From NCBI GenBank assembly GCA_902773325.1, contig CACYDW010000036.1:1-51911 (forward strand): a DNA stretch of 51,911 nt, read 5' to 3'. Shown piece after piece: positions 42,375-51,325 of this stretch; position 1 is the stretch's first letter; the number at the start of each line of letters is the position of its first letter. The position numbers and the translations under genes are program-made. Under the pieces are notes generated by a model, which was not told the origin of the DNA, made no database searches, and was given only the letters and a program-made list of their open reading frames with translations. Source of the stretch: an uncultured Ruminococcus sp. Lineage in GTDB: Bacteria; Bacillota; Clostridia; Oscillospirales; Acutalibacteraceae.

Positions 42375-43806
42375 GCTAAGATCGTTTAAAATGAAGCTCT
42401 GGCTGTATTTTGTTTTTTTTACTGCTCTGATTTTTACTGTATTGTGGCTGCTGCAAACGGTTTTTATTCAAAGCTTTTATAATGAAATGCTCATCAGCAA
42501 CACAAAAGCAGCGGCAGAGCAAATCGCCGTGAGTTACACAGAGGATAATTCTGCAGAAATAATTGATAAAATATCCCTGAGCAATTCTCTTCTGGTTTAT
42601 ATCGCAGACAGTAACGGAACGATCCTGTACTGTTCTGATCAGTTCAGAGGTTTATCCGGAAAAAACCACGGAAAAGAACAGAATAGCCGGCATTCTGCTG
42701 AAAGCATCAGACGTCCCGAAGAATACAGAAGCCTTCCTGATGACTTTGACCTGTTTCTGGAGTCGCTTGAAGCGTCAGAAAACCGTATTTATGAAAAAAT
42801 CGAAGATGGACTGTATATATACGGCGCTTATATAGATGGCGAAACAGAACAATCTATTTTATATATAAGTACCGTACTGGAAGCAGTTGGACCTGCGGTG
42901 GATATAATCCGTCTACAGTTGGTATGGGGAACGGTGCTGTCACTGATCATCGGATTTATTCTTGCATGGTTTATAGCAAGAGGCTTTGCACGACCCGTGG
43001 CACGGCTGACAAAAAAGGCAGAGCATATAGGAGAAGATGATTTTCCGCAAGAGTTCAGAAAGGGATTCTGTTCAGAACTGGATGAGCTGAGCGATGTGCT
43101 GGATGAAACATCCGATAAGCTGCGAAAATCAAGAGATTTTCAGAGAGAACTGCTTGCCAATGTTTCTCATGATCTGCGTACACCTCTGACGATGATCAAA
43201 GGGTATGCAGAAATGGTAAGAGATTTTTCACGGACAGATGAGCAGCAGTGCAATGACGATATTGAAGTGATTGTCCGTGAGGCAGACAGGTTATCTGCTA
43301 TGGTGAACGAGATTCTGGAGTATTCCGCAATGCAGAGTGCCGAACAGCTGCCGGCATTGGAAACAATCGATTTCAGCGCGGTTGTCCGAAGGGTATGCGG
43401 CAATTTTGACAGCCTTTACAGCAGAGAGGGAGGGCATATCCGAACAGATATCACAGAAAATATCATGGTGAACGGAAATATCGGCAGACTGGAACGGGCT
43501 GTCTATAATCTGCTGGATAATGCAGTCCGACATAACGGGGAGAATAAAGTGGTTGAGGTTGTATTGTTGAAAGAAAAGAATCAAGCGATCCTTCATATCA
43601 TCGACCAAGGCAGTGGTATTCCTCTGGAAGAAATCAACAGTATATGGGACAGATATTATACCTATCGTCAGCGAAACAAAAAAGGTGTTTCCGGACTGGG
43701 GCTTGCAATCGTCCAGCAAATTGTGCAGATGCACGGCGGTGCTTGCACAGCAGAAAGCACCATGGGCAAAGGAAGTATATTTACAATTACTCTGCCCATG
43801 ATCTGA
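42364..43806 (+). CDS. Sensor histidine kinase
   Basis: A 480-residue kinase overlapping the regulator by 11 bases. TM1 is at about residues 12-36 and TM2 at about 184-206, enclosing an extracellular domain of roughly 145 residues rich in charged residues (GKNHGKEQNSRHSAESIRRP). HAMP follows (RGFARPVARLTKKAEHIGED). The H-box is ANVSHDLRTPLTMIKG (His269), then YNLLDNAVRHNG (N box), DQGSGIPLEEI (G1) and GVSGLGLAIVQQIV (G2). TTG at 42364 is used if the overlap is correct; ATG at 42391 is the alternative. The signal sensed is unknown. Confidence 0.92.
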   Translation: MKVKLRSFKMKLWLYFVFFTALIFTVLWLLQTVFIQSFYNEMLISNTKAAAEQIAVSYTEDNSAEIIDKISLSNSLLVYIADSNGTILYCSDQFRGLSGKNHGKEQNSRHSAESIRRPEEYRSLPDDFDLFLESLEASENRIYEKIEDGLYIYGAYIDGETEQSILYISTVLEAVGPAVDIIRLQLVWGTVLSLIIGFILAWFIARGFARPVARLTKKAEHIGEDDFPQEFRKGFCSELDELSDVLDETSDKLRKSRDFQRELLANVSHDLRTPLTMIKGYAEMVRDFSRTDEQQCNDDIEVIVREADRLSAMVNEILEYSAMQSAEQLPALETIDFSAVVRRVCGNFDSLYSREGGHIRTDITENIMVNGNIGRLERAVYNLLDNAVRHNGENKVVEVVLLKEKNQAILHIIDQGSGIPLEEINSIWDRYYTYRQRNKKGVSGLGLAIVQQIVQMHGGACTAESTMGKGSIFTITLPMI

Positions 43807-43900
43807 TCAGGAAAATCTATATGAATATGTGTCATATTTTAATACAATAATTATAGTAGGGGACAAAAATATTCTTACTTGGAGTGATGTCCGAAGGGGT

Positions 43901-43925
43901 GTGGGGGCGACCGGAAAGCCCCCAC
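43901..43925. repeat. GC-rich hairpin in a possibly repetitive block
   Basis: gtgggggc (43901-43908) and gcccccac (43918-43925) pair perfectly around gaccggaaa, with no T-run. The surrounding 43861-43935 is much more G-rich than its neighbours and has no ORF. It may be a remnant of an inserted element. Confidence 0.4.
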
Positions 43926-43979
43926 AGTCAGCCTATGATTTATCAAAGTATAAAAAATAATGTCGTTTACTATAAAAGC

Positions 43980-44026
43980 AAGGACTGCACACAATGCTAA
44001 AAACACTGTGTGCAGTCCTTGTTTTA
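43980..44026. terminator. Strong bidirectional terminator
   Basis: The arms caaggactgcacaca (43980-43994) and its complement (44008-44022) form 15 perfect pairs with TTTT on both strands. It separates the convergent kinase and lipoprotein genes. Confidence 0.9.
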
Positions 44027-44080
44027 CTGTTTGTCGTTGTATACCGACAGACTGACCATGCGGGAAGATGATGAAAAAGA

Positions 44081-45313
44081 TCAGCTGAGGGTGATTCCGA
44101 GAAGCTCTTCCAGTTCTGTTATGGTACTCTTTCCGAGTGCCCAGCACTGTTTTTTTGCAAGAATGATGTAGTATGTATCTCCATCAAAAGATGTATTCAA
44201 GCATACCTTGTATATCTCCTCATTTTCATCTTTGAATTTCGCAAAAACGCCCTTTTGCGATGCCAGTTCATCAAATTCTGCCGGAAAAACCAAATCAACG
44301 GGATCTCCATTGTGTATCAGATCGGAAATGATATCTCTGAAACGATTGTATGTAGAACTGTCTGTCAGAAAAAGCTTTCCGTAATACAGAATCTGCACAC
44401 CGGTTTCCTCCAACGGGTCATGCTCCGGAGCAGCGGAGTATTCTTTGTAATTTTCAAACACAGCGCGTATTTTATCCTGATCCTTCTGAGAGATCTCATA
44501 GCTTTTCATTTGATTATATATCCCATAGCAGGCATGATTTTCGGGCAGATAAAGGTCGATCAGATCACCGTTCTCGTTATTTTTGATATGCAGATAAATT
44601 CCCTGCTGAATGACAGCATCTTCATAAGCACCGGTAATGAGCAGCGGCATTTCGGTATGATCTTCACTGACAATGCTTTTGGCAATGTCATAGAGCGTCT
44701 GAATATCCTTTTCATCGACCGCAGAAATCCCCGCCGCTTGTATCGTTATTTCTATATTTCCGGAGCGTGCAGCGTCAGGCAATACTTCTGATTCAGATAT
44801 CCAACCGGCAATTTGCTGAAGCTGCTGAGAAGTTTTTCCCGAAAGTACATGTGCACTTCCTCCATCGGAGGAAAGCCTGCCGTTGTCGGAAATAATCATT
44901 GTGATATGTTTTTCAGGCTCCTGCCGAACCGTCACATAAACGGCTATACCGTTTTGTCTGGCTTCCTGAATTTCATCATCAGACAAAAGCTGGTTAAGCA
45001 TTGTGTCAGTATGCTGAACGGATTCCAAAGCAAGATGATAGACCGATTCCTGCTGTTCATCGCTTAAAGATACTTCCTCGCCCTTAGAATAAAAGGATAT
45101 GATATAATCCGAATTGGAATGCTGTTCCTTCGTTGCTGTCGGTTGATGCTCTGAAACGGAATCGGTTTGGTTTTTTTCCTGTGAACTGCCGGCAGACGTT
45201 TGCGGCTGATCGGGAATGGATCCTACGGGTTCACTTTGCGCGGTACAGCCTGTGAGCATTGCAGTTCCTATGAGCAGTGTGCATAATAGAATGCCGGACA
45301 ATCTTGTTTTCAT
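44081..45313 (-). CDS. Putative lipoprotein, unknown function
   Basis: A 410-residue protein with a lipoprotein signal (MKTRLSGILLCTLLIGTAML, then TGC), a Ser/Gln-rich linker and a soluble alpha/beta region. Segments such as NGIAVYVTVRQEPEKHITMI and ISDLIHNGDPVDLVFPAEFD suggest two or three similar mixed domains, but I recognise no family. ATG at 45313 has GGAGTG 7 bases upstream; the frame runs further upstream without a start supported by a ribosome site. Likely on the outer membrane face. It does not adjoin a transporter gene. Confidence 0.7.
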   Translation of the reverse strand: MKTRLSGILLCTLLIGTAMLTGCTAQSEPVGSIPDQPQTSAGSSQEKNQTDSVSEHQPTATKEQHSNSDYIISFYSKGEEVSLSDEQQESVYHLALESVQHTDTMLNQLLSDDEIQEARQNGIAVYVTVRQEPEKHITMIISDNGRLSSDGGSAHVLSGKTSQQLQQIAGWISESEVLPDAARSGNIEITIQAAGISAVDEKDIQTLYDIAKSIVSEDHTEMPLLITGAYEDAVIQQGIYLHIKNNENGDLIDLYLPENHACYGIYNQMKSYEISQKDQDKIRAVFENYKEYSAAPEHDPLEETGVQILYYGKLFLTDSSTYNRFRDIISDLIHNGDPVDLVFPAEFDELASQKGVFAKFKDENEEIYKVCLNTSFDGDTYYIILAKKQCWALGKSTITELEELLGITLS

Positions 45314-45497
45314 AATAAACACTCCTATAAATAAATATACTTCAAGGTTTCGATCGGTATCGGGCTGTGCTGTTGAATGCCTCTTTGAACTTATAATCCG
45401 GATGACGGCGATTTGGTTACAGCTTTTTTTCACTGTTCCGATTGAATCTCATAGAACATTATTTTCGGTGTAATCGAAAAAACAAGCAAGGGGTGTA

Positions 45498-45527
45498 TTG
45501 ACTTTATATAAGTCAGTGTGGTATCAT
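45498..45527 (+). promoter_or_regulatory. Putative promoter of the DUF3592-GNAT genes
   Basis: TTGACT (45498-45503) and TATCAT (45522-45527) with an 18-base spacer, about 100 bases upstream of the DUF3592 start. The rest of the 314-base divergent gap (45314-45627) shows no other feature. Confidence 0.55.
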
Positions 45528-45627
45528 TAGGCAAAACATAGTGCTATTTGAACATTGATTTGCTCCTTACAAGCAGCGTGACTAAAGTGTCACCATGCAA
45601 GACTCAACCCGGGGAGGTGATAACACA

Positions 45628-46071
45628 ATGCCTCAGAAAAGTCTTTTTTCATCTTTTGTTTTACCTTTGGTACTGTTGCTTGCGGGTATTTTTGCGATAT
45701 GGCTTGGGGTTGACTACAATGATAAAAGAAATACTTATATTCAGACAACGGCTGTTATTACCAACATTTATGAAGAACACTACGATGACAGTACAGACTA
45801 TGAGGTAACGGTCACATACACAATAGAAGATCAGCAGTATACAACCATCCTTGGCGAATACATAACTGGTTTTTACGTAGGAGAAGAAATACAGATTTTC
45901 TATAACCCTCATGATCCGACAGATGTTATCGCCGATAGCTTGTTTTTACTGTGGGTTTATTGGGTTCTGGGAGGATTGATGCTTTTGGCATCTGTTTTTA
46001 TGTCCCTGCGTCTGATTATTCCGTTGATTCTCTTTTCAAGAGAGGGAAAAGCAAATAAAATGTATGAATAG
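45628..46071 (+). CDS. DUF3592 domain membrane protein
   Basis: A 147-residue protein with one membrane helix near each end (about 8-27 and 110-135) and an extracytoplasmic beta domain between (TAVITNIYEEHYDDSTDYEV, TVTYTIEDQQYTTILGEY, VGEEIQIFYNPHDPTDVIAD), as in DUF3592 proteins of unknown function. GGGGAGGTGATA precedes the ATG at 45628. The acetyltransferase gene follows by 28 bases. Confidence 0.85.
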   Translation: MPQKSLFSSFVLPLVLLLAGIFAIWLGVDYNDKRNTYIQTTAVITNIYEEHYDDSTDYEVTVTYTIEDQQYTTILGEYITGFYVGEEIQIFYNPHDPTDVIADSLFLLWVYWVLGGLMLLASVFMSLRLIIPLILFSREGKANKMYE

Positions 46072-46099
46072 TATACTTGATAACAGAAAGGAAATTAAA

Positions 46100-46561
46100 A
46101 TGAAACAGTATTCGTATGTAACTTTAAGAGAAAAACCGGAAATAAAAAACCGTGCCGCCAATTGGTTCCATGAAAAATGGGGTGTGCCGACAGAGGCATA
46201 TCTTGAATGTATGGACGCTTATCTGAACTATGAAAACGATCTGGGTTGGTATTTGTGTCTGGACGGGGAAAAAATCATCGGGGGAATGGGTGTGATCGAA
46301 AATGATTTTCACGACCGTAAAGACCTTTCGCCCAACGTTTGTGCGGTCTTTACAGAGGAAGATTATCGCTGTCAGGGAATTGCCGGCAAGCTTTTGAATC
46401 TCGTTTGTGAGGATATGGCGAAAAACGGCTTTGACACACTTTATCTTGTATCTGATCACACATCCTTTTATGAGCGCTATGGCTGGGAATTCCTGTGCAT
46501 GGTGCAGGGCGACGGAGAACCGGATATGACAAGAATGTATATTCATAAAACCGTCCGCTGA
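46100..46561 (+). CDS. GNAT-family N-acetyltransferase
   Basis: A 153-residue acetyl-CoA-dependent transferase. The central strand and P-loop are NVCAVFTEEDYRCQGIAGKL, with the acetyl-CoA-binding R/Q-x-x-G-x-A/G motif (CQGIAGKLL), followed by GFDTLYLVSDHTSFYERYGW, a C-terminal block typical of aminoglycoside- or small-molecule-type GNATs. Substrate unknown. AAAGGAAATTAAA precedes the ATG at 46100. Confidence 0.88.
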   Translation: MKQYSYVTLREKPEIKNRAANWFHEKWGVPTEAYLECMDAYLNYENDLGWYLCLDGEKIIGGMGVIENDFHDRKDLSPNVCAVFTEEDYRCQGIAGKLLNLVCEDMAKNGFDTLYLVSDHTSFYERYGWEFLCMVQGDGEPDMTRMYIHKTVR

Positions 46562-46609
46562 AATAACAGCAATACTGTTTGCAATTCACAATCGATTGCA
46601 GCGATTTTT

Positions 46610-46651
46610 AAGGTACAGAGCCGATAGAAGCCTATTGGTTCTGTACCTTTT
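46610..46651. terminator. Terminator after the GNAT gene
   Basis: aaggtacagagcc (46610-46622) pairs with ggttctgtacctt (46637-46649) with one G-U pair, followed by TTTT. It lies between convergent genes. Confidence 0.8.
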
Positions 46652-46705
46652 GTTATTGCTTTCCGGATAGCCTACGAGGTGATGCCTTCGGCTTCGGTGT
46701 AAAAA

Positions 46706-46972
46706 TCAGCAGAATTCCGAAATAAACTCTTTTCCCTTTTCAGTAATCTCTGCTGCAGTGAATTCCAGAAGTTCACTGCAACCAAAACGGGATTTTGCTT
46801 TCACCAGTCCGCTGCGGCGAAGCTCCTCAAGTGTTTTTCCTATATCTCTGACAGAGTATTTTTTGCACTGAGGTGCTCCCATCACATCGTTAAAGCTGAC
46901 GGTTTCCTGCTTACGGAGTGCATGATTCAAATACAGCATAATTGCTTTTGCACAGGCATTATTGGACATCAT
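46706..46972 (-). CDS. Small protein, probably winged-helix
   Basis: An 88-residue protein. Its pattern of helices (ACAKAIMLYLNHALRKQ, CKKYSVRDIGKTLEELRRSG) followed by a short beta wing (LVKAKSRFGCSELLEFT) and the ITEKGKEFISEF end resembles a winged-helix DNA-binding domain, but no specific family is recognised. GGAGGT lies 8 bases before the ATG. It starts 6 bases after the Nudix gene on the same strand, so it belongs to that operon. Confidence 0.6.
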   Translation of the reverse strand: MMSNNACAKAIMLYLNHALRKQETVSFNDVMGAPQCKKYSVRDIGKTLEELRRSGLVKAKSRFGCSELLEFTAAEITEKGKEFISEFC

Positions 46973-46978
46973 AAAGAA

Positions 46979-47530
46979 TTACCTCCCAATTGCATTTTTG
47001 ATCATCATTAGTTCTTCTGTTACAATACAATGAGGTATGGTGTTGCTTCGTACGCTTTCGATACAATCATCTAACCCGAACCAGCAAACACTTTCCACCT
47101 CTTCAGGTTGGAGCCGGAAGGAGCTTTCTTCCATATCCCTCCAAAGAATATACACGTGAGAAACCTGCCTGTCATGAAATTCCCTGCCATGAAATTCCTT
47201 GTCTGCAATAATGGTTCTGCTGCCGCAGAAAATCAGTTCCTCAGCAGCCGCTGTGACCCCCAATTCTTCATCAAGCTCGCGTAATGCCGATGGAATGTAA
47301 TCCACTCCCGCCGGAATATGCCCCGCACTCGAAATATCATAACAGCCCGGATAGGAAGCTTTAGACGAACAGCGTTTTTGCAGAAGGATCTGTATGCTCC
47401 CGTTTTTTTCTCTGAGCAGCCATACATGAGCGGTTCTGTGTCTGATACCCCTCAGGTGAGCTGTTTCCCTGTCTATGATCTCACCGGTAGGATTTCCCTG
47501 TTCATCAACGATATCAAGATATTCCTTCAT
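46979..47530 (-). CDS. Nudix hydrolase
   Basis: A 183-residue Nudix protein of the IPP-isomerase/YfcD-like type (RHRTAHVWLL, ILLQKRCSSKASYPGCYDIS). The Nudix box is GHIPAGVDYIPSALRELDEE followed by LGV: the REx2EE half (Arg84, Glu85, Glu88, Glu89) is intact, but position 76, which is Glu in the Gx5E consensus, is Val. Catalytic ability may therefore be altered. Substrate is unknown. It is the middle gene of a glycosyltransferase-Nudix-wHTH operon with 1- and 6-base gaps. Confidence 0.88.
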   Translation of the reverse strand: MKEYLDIVDEQGNPTGEIIDRETAHLRGIRHRTAHVWLLREKNGSIQILLQKRCSSKASYPGCYDISSAGHIPAGVDYIPSALRELDEELGVTAAAEELIFCGSRTIIADKEFHGREFHDRQVSHVYILWRDMEESSFRLQPEEVESVCWFGLDDCIESVRSNTIPHCIVTEELMMIKNAIGR

Positions 47531-47531
47531 G

Positions 47532-48290
47532 TTATTTGCCTCCGTTTAAATTCTTGTCATTATAATCATAAAACATTTTGTCAAGCAGTATGTCAAGCTC
47601 CTGTCTGTGTCCGATGGCGGCCTTGAACAATGCGTCAGAATTTTTGATCAGCAGCTTTAAGTAGAGCCAATCGCCCATATCGTCGAATTTCCTTGTGGAA
47701 TTGATGAGAAAATTATCCTGTAGGGTCGTATAGCGTTTACCGATGGATTGGCCGTACTGCTTGAGCTTTTTAGCGGTTGCAACATCCTCCATTGCTTTTA
47801 TTTCCGAAAAACCATTAACGGCTTCAAAGGTCTTTTTCTCAGCCCAGAAGATGCCGCAATAAAGACCCGTAAGTAAGAAGCCGAGTCTGCAAAGCCGGTC
47901 ATTGCAGCGAATCGGAAAGGAATACCTCTCAAATCGGATAGGAGCACCCCCGCCGATGTATTTTCCCGTTGAAAGCTTTTCCGCAATCTCACACAGTGTT
48001 CCTCTCGACATACGGTTATCGGAGTCTATCGTCACAATCACATCACCGCTTGCAGCAAATATTCCTGTATTTCTTACGGAAGCAATACATCTTTCCTCAT
48101 TATACAGAATTCTGGCTCCGCACTTTTCGGCAATCCCGGCTGTATGATCCGTACAGCGGTTACAGACCGTAATAATTTCAACTGTCCCGCCGTAATACTT
48201 TGCGGCAGCCTTGACAGAATGAATACATCGTGCGATATATTTTTCCTCATTATGTGCCGGAATAACGACTGTAAAGGTATAAGGTTTCAT
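47532..48290 (-). CDS. Family 2 glycosyltransferase
   Basis: A 252-residue GT-A glycosyltransferase without membrane helices. The nucleotide-binding start TFTVVIPAHNEEKYIARCI, the VCNRCTDHTAGIAEKCGA segment and the metal-binding DSD (VTIDSDNRMSRG) near residue 95 are clear, and the later EDVATAKKLKQYG supplies the catalytic-base ED. Acceptor and sugar are unknown. AGGAGCGAT precedes the ATG. First gene of the three-gene operon. Confidence 0.9.
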   Translation of the reverse strand: MKPYTFTVVIPAHNEEKYIARCIHSVKAAAKYYGGTVEIITVCNRCTDHTAGIAEKCGARILYNEERCIASVRNTGIFAASGDVIVTIDSDNRMSRGTLCEIAEKLSTGKYIGGGAPIRFERYSFPIRCNDRLCRLGFLLTGLYCGIFWAEKKTFEAVNGFSEIKAMEDVATAKKLKQYGQSIGKRYTTLQDNFLINSTRKFDDMGDWLYLKLLIKNSDALFKAAIGHRQELDILLDKMFYDYNDKNLNGGK

Positions 48291-48334
48291 TTTATCGCTC
48301 CTGTCATCTTATCACAGTAAAAAACTGCAAATTA

Positions 48335-49417
48335 TCAGTAGTCACAGACATCCGCTTTCAGCATTTGCCTGCTTCGTGTAATGATCAGCGGCAGAATGAT
48401 GATGCTGTTGCAGATCATCAGACTGATCAGTGATACGGGATCATAATAACACAGATACATACCGCACGGATATAATACCAGATGGTTCAGAAAATACAAA
48501 ATCAAGAAAAAGACTGCTCCGCCGCCAATCAGTGCAGCCAGATCCATCAGAAGCAGTTCACCTGCGATTTTAGCAATCATGCGGTTTTTTGAGATGCCGA
48601 TGGCACGAAATACTGCAAATTCGCAGGTTCTTCCCTGATAGACATATACAAATGCTGAATTGACGGTGACTGCCATTATAACCGAGAGAAGAAGCACAAT
48701 AAACACATAGATCACATTCATAATTTCAAACTGTTCAGAGATCTGTGTTTCAAGCGGCGCAATAATCAATACATCATCGTTTTTATTCAAGTCAAACACG
48801 ATTTTGCAAAGCTCATTTTTGCTTATACTCTTTCCGATCAGCAATGACATTTGGTCATAATTATCTTCACCTGTAATAAAATAAGAAAAATAGCCGTTTT
48901 CATTTGTCAGAGCAACAAGCTCAAACTCCATATCGGAAACGATATTTTCTTCTTTCCGATGATCGAGCTTATCGCCGATGGAATAGCCTTTATTTTTTGC
49001 CAGCATACTACTCATGACCATTGTACCCGGCTTAAGCAATGAGAAATTACAGTCAATTTCAAGATATTGACAATATCTCCTGAAATCCTCAGCATTTTTG
49101 AAGCTCAGACCGATGCTTCCGTTTTCAAATCCCATCACGGTGTTCCACAGAAGCCCATTTGATCCTGCAAGCGGTATAATATCTATTTTTCCACTTGCTT
49201 CCGCATTTTTCAAAAAGCGGTCATATCCTATGGAATTGATATTAGCCACCGTCACATAGTGATCTTCGTATTCTATAGCAGTTGTCCAGTTATCACGTGC
49301 ATTGGTAACATATAAACCGCCCAGATACACTCCGTAGCAAAGAAATATCAGAAATATCAGCGGCGCACACTTCATTCTGTTTTTGCTGATATAGTACAGC
49401 GGAGAAAAAGGATTCAT
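48335..49417 (-). CDS. ABC transporter permease, FtsX/MacB-like
   Basis: A 360-residue permease. An N-terminal membrane helix (about residues 17-36) is followed by an extracellular domain of about 190 residues, then three C-terminal helices (about 225-250, 280-305 and 325-350), the FtsX arrangement; the FAVFRAIGISKNRMIAKI segment is the FtsX coupling region. It overlaps the ATPase gene by 4 bases (49414-49417), so they are coupled. Substrate is unknown; lipid, peptide or lipoprotein transport would fit the family. Confidence 0.88.
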   Translation of the reverse strand: MNPFSPLYYISKNRMKCAPLIFLIFLCYGVYLGGLYVTNARDNWTTAIEYEDHYVTVANINSIGYDRFLKNAEASGKIDIIPLAGSNGLLWNTVMGFENGSIGLSFKNAEDFRRYCQYLEIDCNFSLLKPGTMVMSSMLAKNKGYSIGDKLDHRKEENIVSDMEFELVALTNENGYFSYFITGEDNYDQMSLLIGKSISKNELCKIVFDLNKNDDVLIIAPLETQISEQFEIMNVIYVFIVLLLSVIMAVTVNSAFVYVYQGRTCEFAVFRAIGISKNRMIAKIAGELLLMDLAALIGGGAVFFLILYFLNHLVLYPCGMYLCYYDPVSLISLMICNSIIILPLIITRSRQMLKADVCDY

Positions 49418-50091
49418 ACGGAATCACCGTGCCTTTCGGTGCTTACTGTGCCGTCCCACATCTCGATCACTCTGTCAGCTTGTTTCAGAATAGAGCGGTC
49501 GTGCGTAATTACCAATACAAGCCGCGATTCAGCATACGAGCGCATTACACTCATGACTGCAAAGGCATTTTCGTGATCCAGAGCAGCCGTAGGTTCATCT
49601 GCGAAAAGAACCTCGGGGTCGTTGATCATTGCACGTGCAATGGCTATTCTCTGACGCTGACCTCCCGAAAGCTGCGCAGGGCGTTTGTTGTACTCGCTCT
49701 TTTTCAGTCCGAAGCTTTCTAACAGAGATTTTGCTTTTTCTTTAGCCGGAACGGAATGATCTGCCGCTGCTACAATCACATTATCGACAGCAGACATATA
49801 GGGAACTAAAAAATGGCGCTGAAAAACAAACCCGAACTCATTCCTTCTCAGCTCCTCACGTTCATGATCGTTCAGATCGGTAAGCTCTTTGCCATTATAG
49901 AGAATCGAACCGTCTGTAGGTTTCTTGAGCGTAGAAAGGCAGTACATTAAGGTGGATTTTCCGGAACCGGAGGGACCTATGATGCCAATCAGTCCTTTAT
50001 CAGGCAATGTGAGATCAAAGCCGGAGAGTGCGTAGACCTTATCGGATTGTTCCATATTATAAATCATTGTGATGTTACGAACCTCAAACAT
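49414..50091 (-). CDS. ABC transporter ATPase, LolD/MacB type
   Basis: A 225-residue ATPase. Walker A GPSGSGKST, signature LSGGQRQRIAIARA, Walker B VLFADEPTAALD and the switch His (VITHD) are intact. The N-terminal EVRNITMIYN and YALSGFDLTL match the MacB/LolD/BceA exporter class. ATG at 50091 has AAGGAG 8 bases upstream. It is placed between two FtsX-like permease genes, which together form one transporter. Confidence 0.95.
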   Translation of the reverse strand: MFEVRNITMIYNMEQSDKVYALSGFDLTLPDKGLIGIIGPSGSGKSTLMYCLSTLKKPTDGSILYNGKELTDLNDHEREELRRNEFGFVFQRHFLVPYMSAVDNVIVAAADHSVPAKEKAKSLLESFGLKKSEYNKRPAQLSGGQRQRIAIARAMINDPEVLFADEPTAALDHENAFAVMSVMRSYAESRLVLVITHDRSILKQADRVIEMWDGTVSTERHGDSV

Positions 50092-50110
50092 ATTGCAATC
50101 TCCTTCCGGG

Positions 50111-51277
50111 CTAATACAAATCGTCCTCCATGGCATCAATTGTACGGATTCTTGATAGGGCATATTGAACGGGTATCTGGAGCATGCCCAGCAAAAACGA
50201 ATAGCTGCATAGAATCGTCTGAATTGAATTCATATCAAAGTATCTGCATTTTAGTCCATAGGGATCAATGGCAAAGTATTTAAGCAGTACCACAGACACA
50301 ATGATAACAGCAGTACCTGCCAATACTGCTGCTCCGAATGTAAACAGCAGTTCTCTCATAGCAGAAAGATATATACTCATTTTTGAAAAACCTATGGAAT
50401 AATATAAACACCATTCATTATGACGTTCTCTCAGATACATTGTGTATATTACCATGAGTAGCAGCAGCAGAATGATCAATACACCGCCGTACATATATGA
50501 TGTTGACGTGCTGATAGCATTCTGAATCTGATTTTGCATAATCTCTTTGCCGTAATTATAATCAAAGATCATATCACCGGTACCCGGATGTATGTTTTCT
50601 TTTTCCAGTTCGGCGGCAATATCCTTGATGTTGGAAATGAGAATAATAATTTTAATATCGGACTGATCCTCAGCGGGAATACCGCAGCCGAAATAGAGGT
50701 CGCTGTCAAGAATACCGACGATCCTGTAGGACTCCAGATAATTTGTATAATTGTAATATCCGCCCAGTTCAGAGCCGTCATTATTCATTGACGCCCTGTC
50801 GATCACAATTTCTCCGGGCTTTTCAGGCATTCTGCCCTCTACAAGAGCAGCACCCGAATAACTTAACAGAGAGGGGAGTTCTTCTTTTTCCAACAGCGGA
50901 AAAAACGTATCAGCCCGACCGATCGCAGGTGATATTTCAGCGGTTAAAAAGTTTGCGGTATATGCCGTTTGTATACCATCATGCTGAGCAAGTAATGCGG
51001 CGATTTCCTCTGTTTTTTCGTTGCGGCGCGAGATCTCTTTTTTTATTTCTGACGGATCCATTGTGGTTTTAACCCCGAGTGACTGATCAGATAAGCTGAT
51101 GAATTGCATAAACTGCGTACTTTCAAGATATACAGATGCACACGATATTTCAGTAGTAGAAAGCAAAAAACCTGTAAGATATGTAAGCACTAAGCAAAGG
51201 CATAAACTGACAACAGGGACGGCAATTCTGTGTTTGTTGTTTCTGATATACATCATAGCAGACAGACTCTGCGACAT
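50111..51277 (-). CDS. ABC transporter permease, FtsX-like (second subunit)
   Basis: A 388-residue permease with an N-terminal helix (about residues 18-38), a large extracellular domain (about 200 residues) and three C-terminal helices (about 255-275, 298-330 and 350-375). LRERHNEWCLYYSIGFSKMS is the coupling segment. ATG at 51277 has GGGAGGT upstream. It is followed by the ATPase after 19 bases. It is unrelated in length and sequence to the 48335 permease, so a heterodimeric transporter is likely. Confidence 0.88.
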   Translation of the reverse strand: MSQSLSAMMYIRNNKHRIAVPVVSLCLCLVLTYLTGFLLSTTEISCASVYLESTQFMQFISLSDQSLGVKTTMDPSEIKKEISRRNEKTEEIAALLAQHDGIQTAYTANFLTAEISPAIGRADTFFPLLEKEELPSLLSYSGAALVEGRMPEKPGEIVIDRASMNNDGSELGGYYNYTNYLESYRIVGILDSDLYFGCGIPAEDQSDIKIIILISNIKDIAAELEKENIHPGTGDMIFDYNYGKEIMQNQIQNAISTSTSYMYGGVLIILLLLLMVIYTMYLRERHNEWCLYYSIGFSKMSIYLSAMRELLFTFGAAVLAGTAVIIVSVVLLKYFAIDPYGLKCRYFDMNSIQTILCSYSFLLGMLQIPVQYALSRIRTIDAMEDDLY

Positions 51278-51325
51278 GGCACTACCTCCCTTTTGGATTC
51301 TGTGGGCAAAGCTCACAGCACCCCT

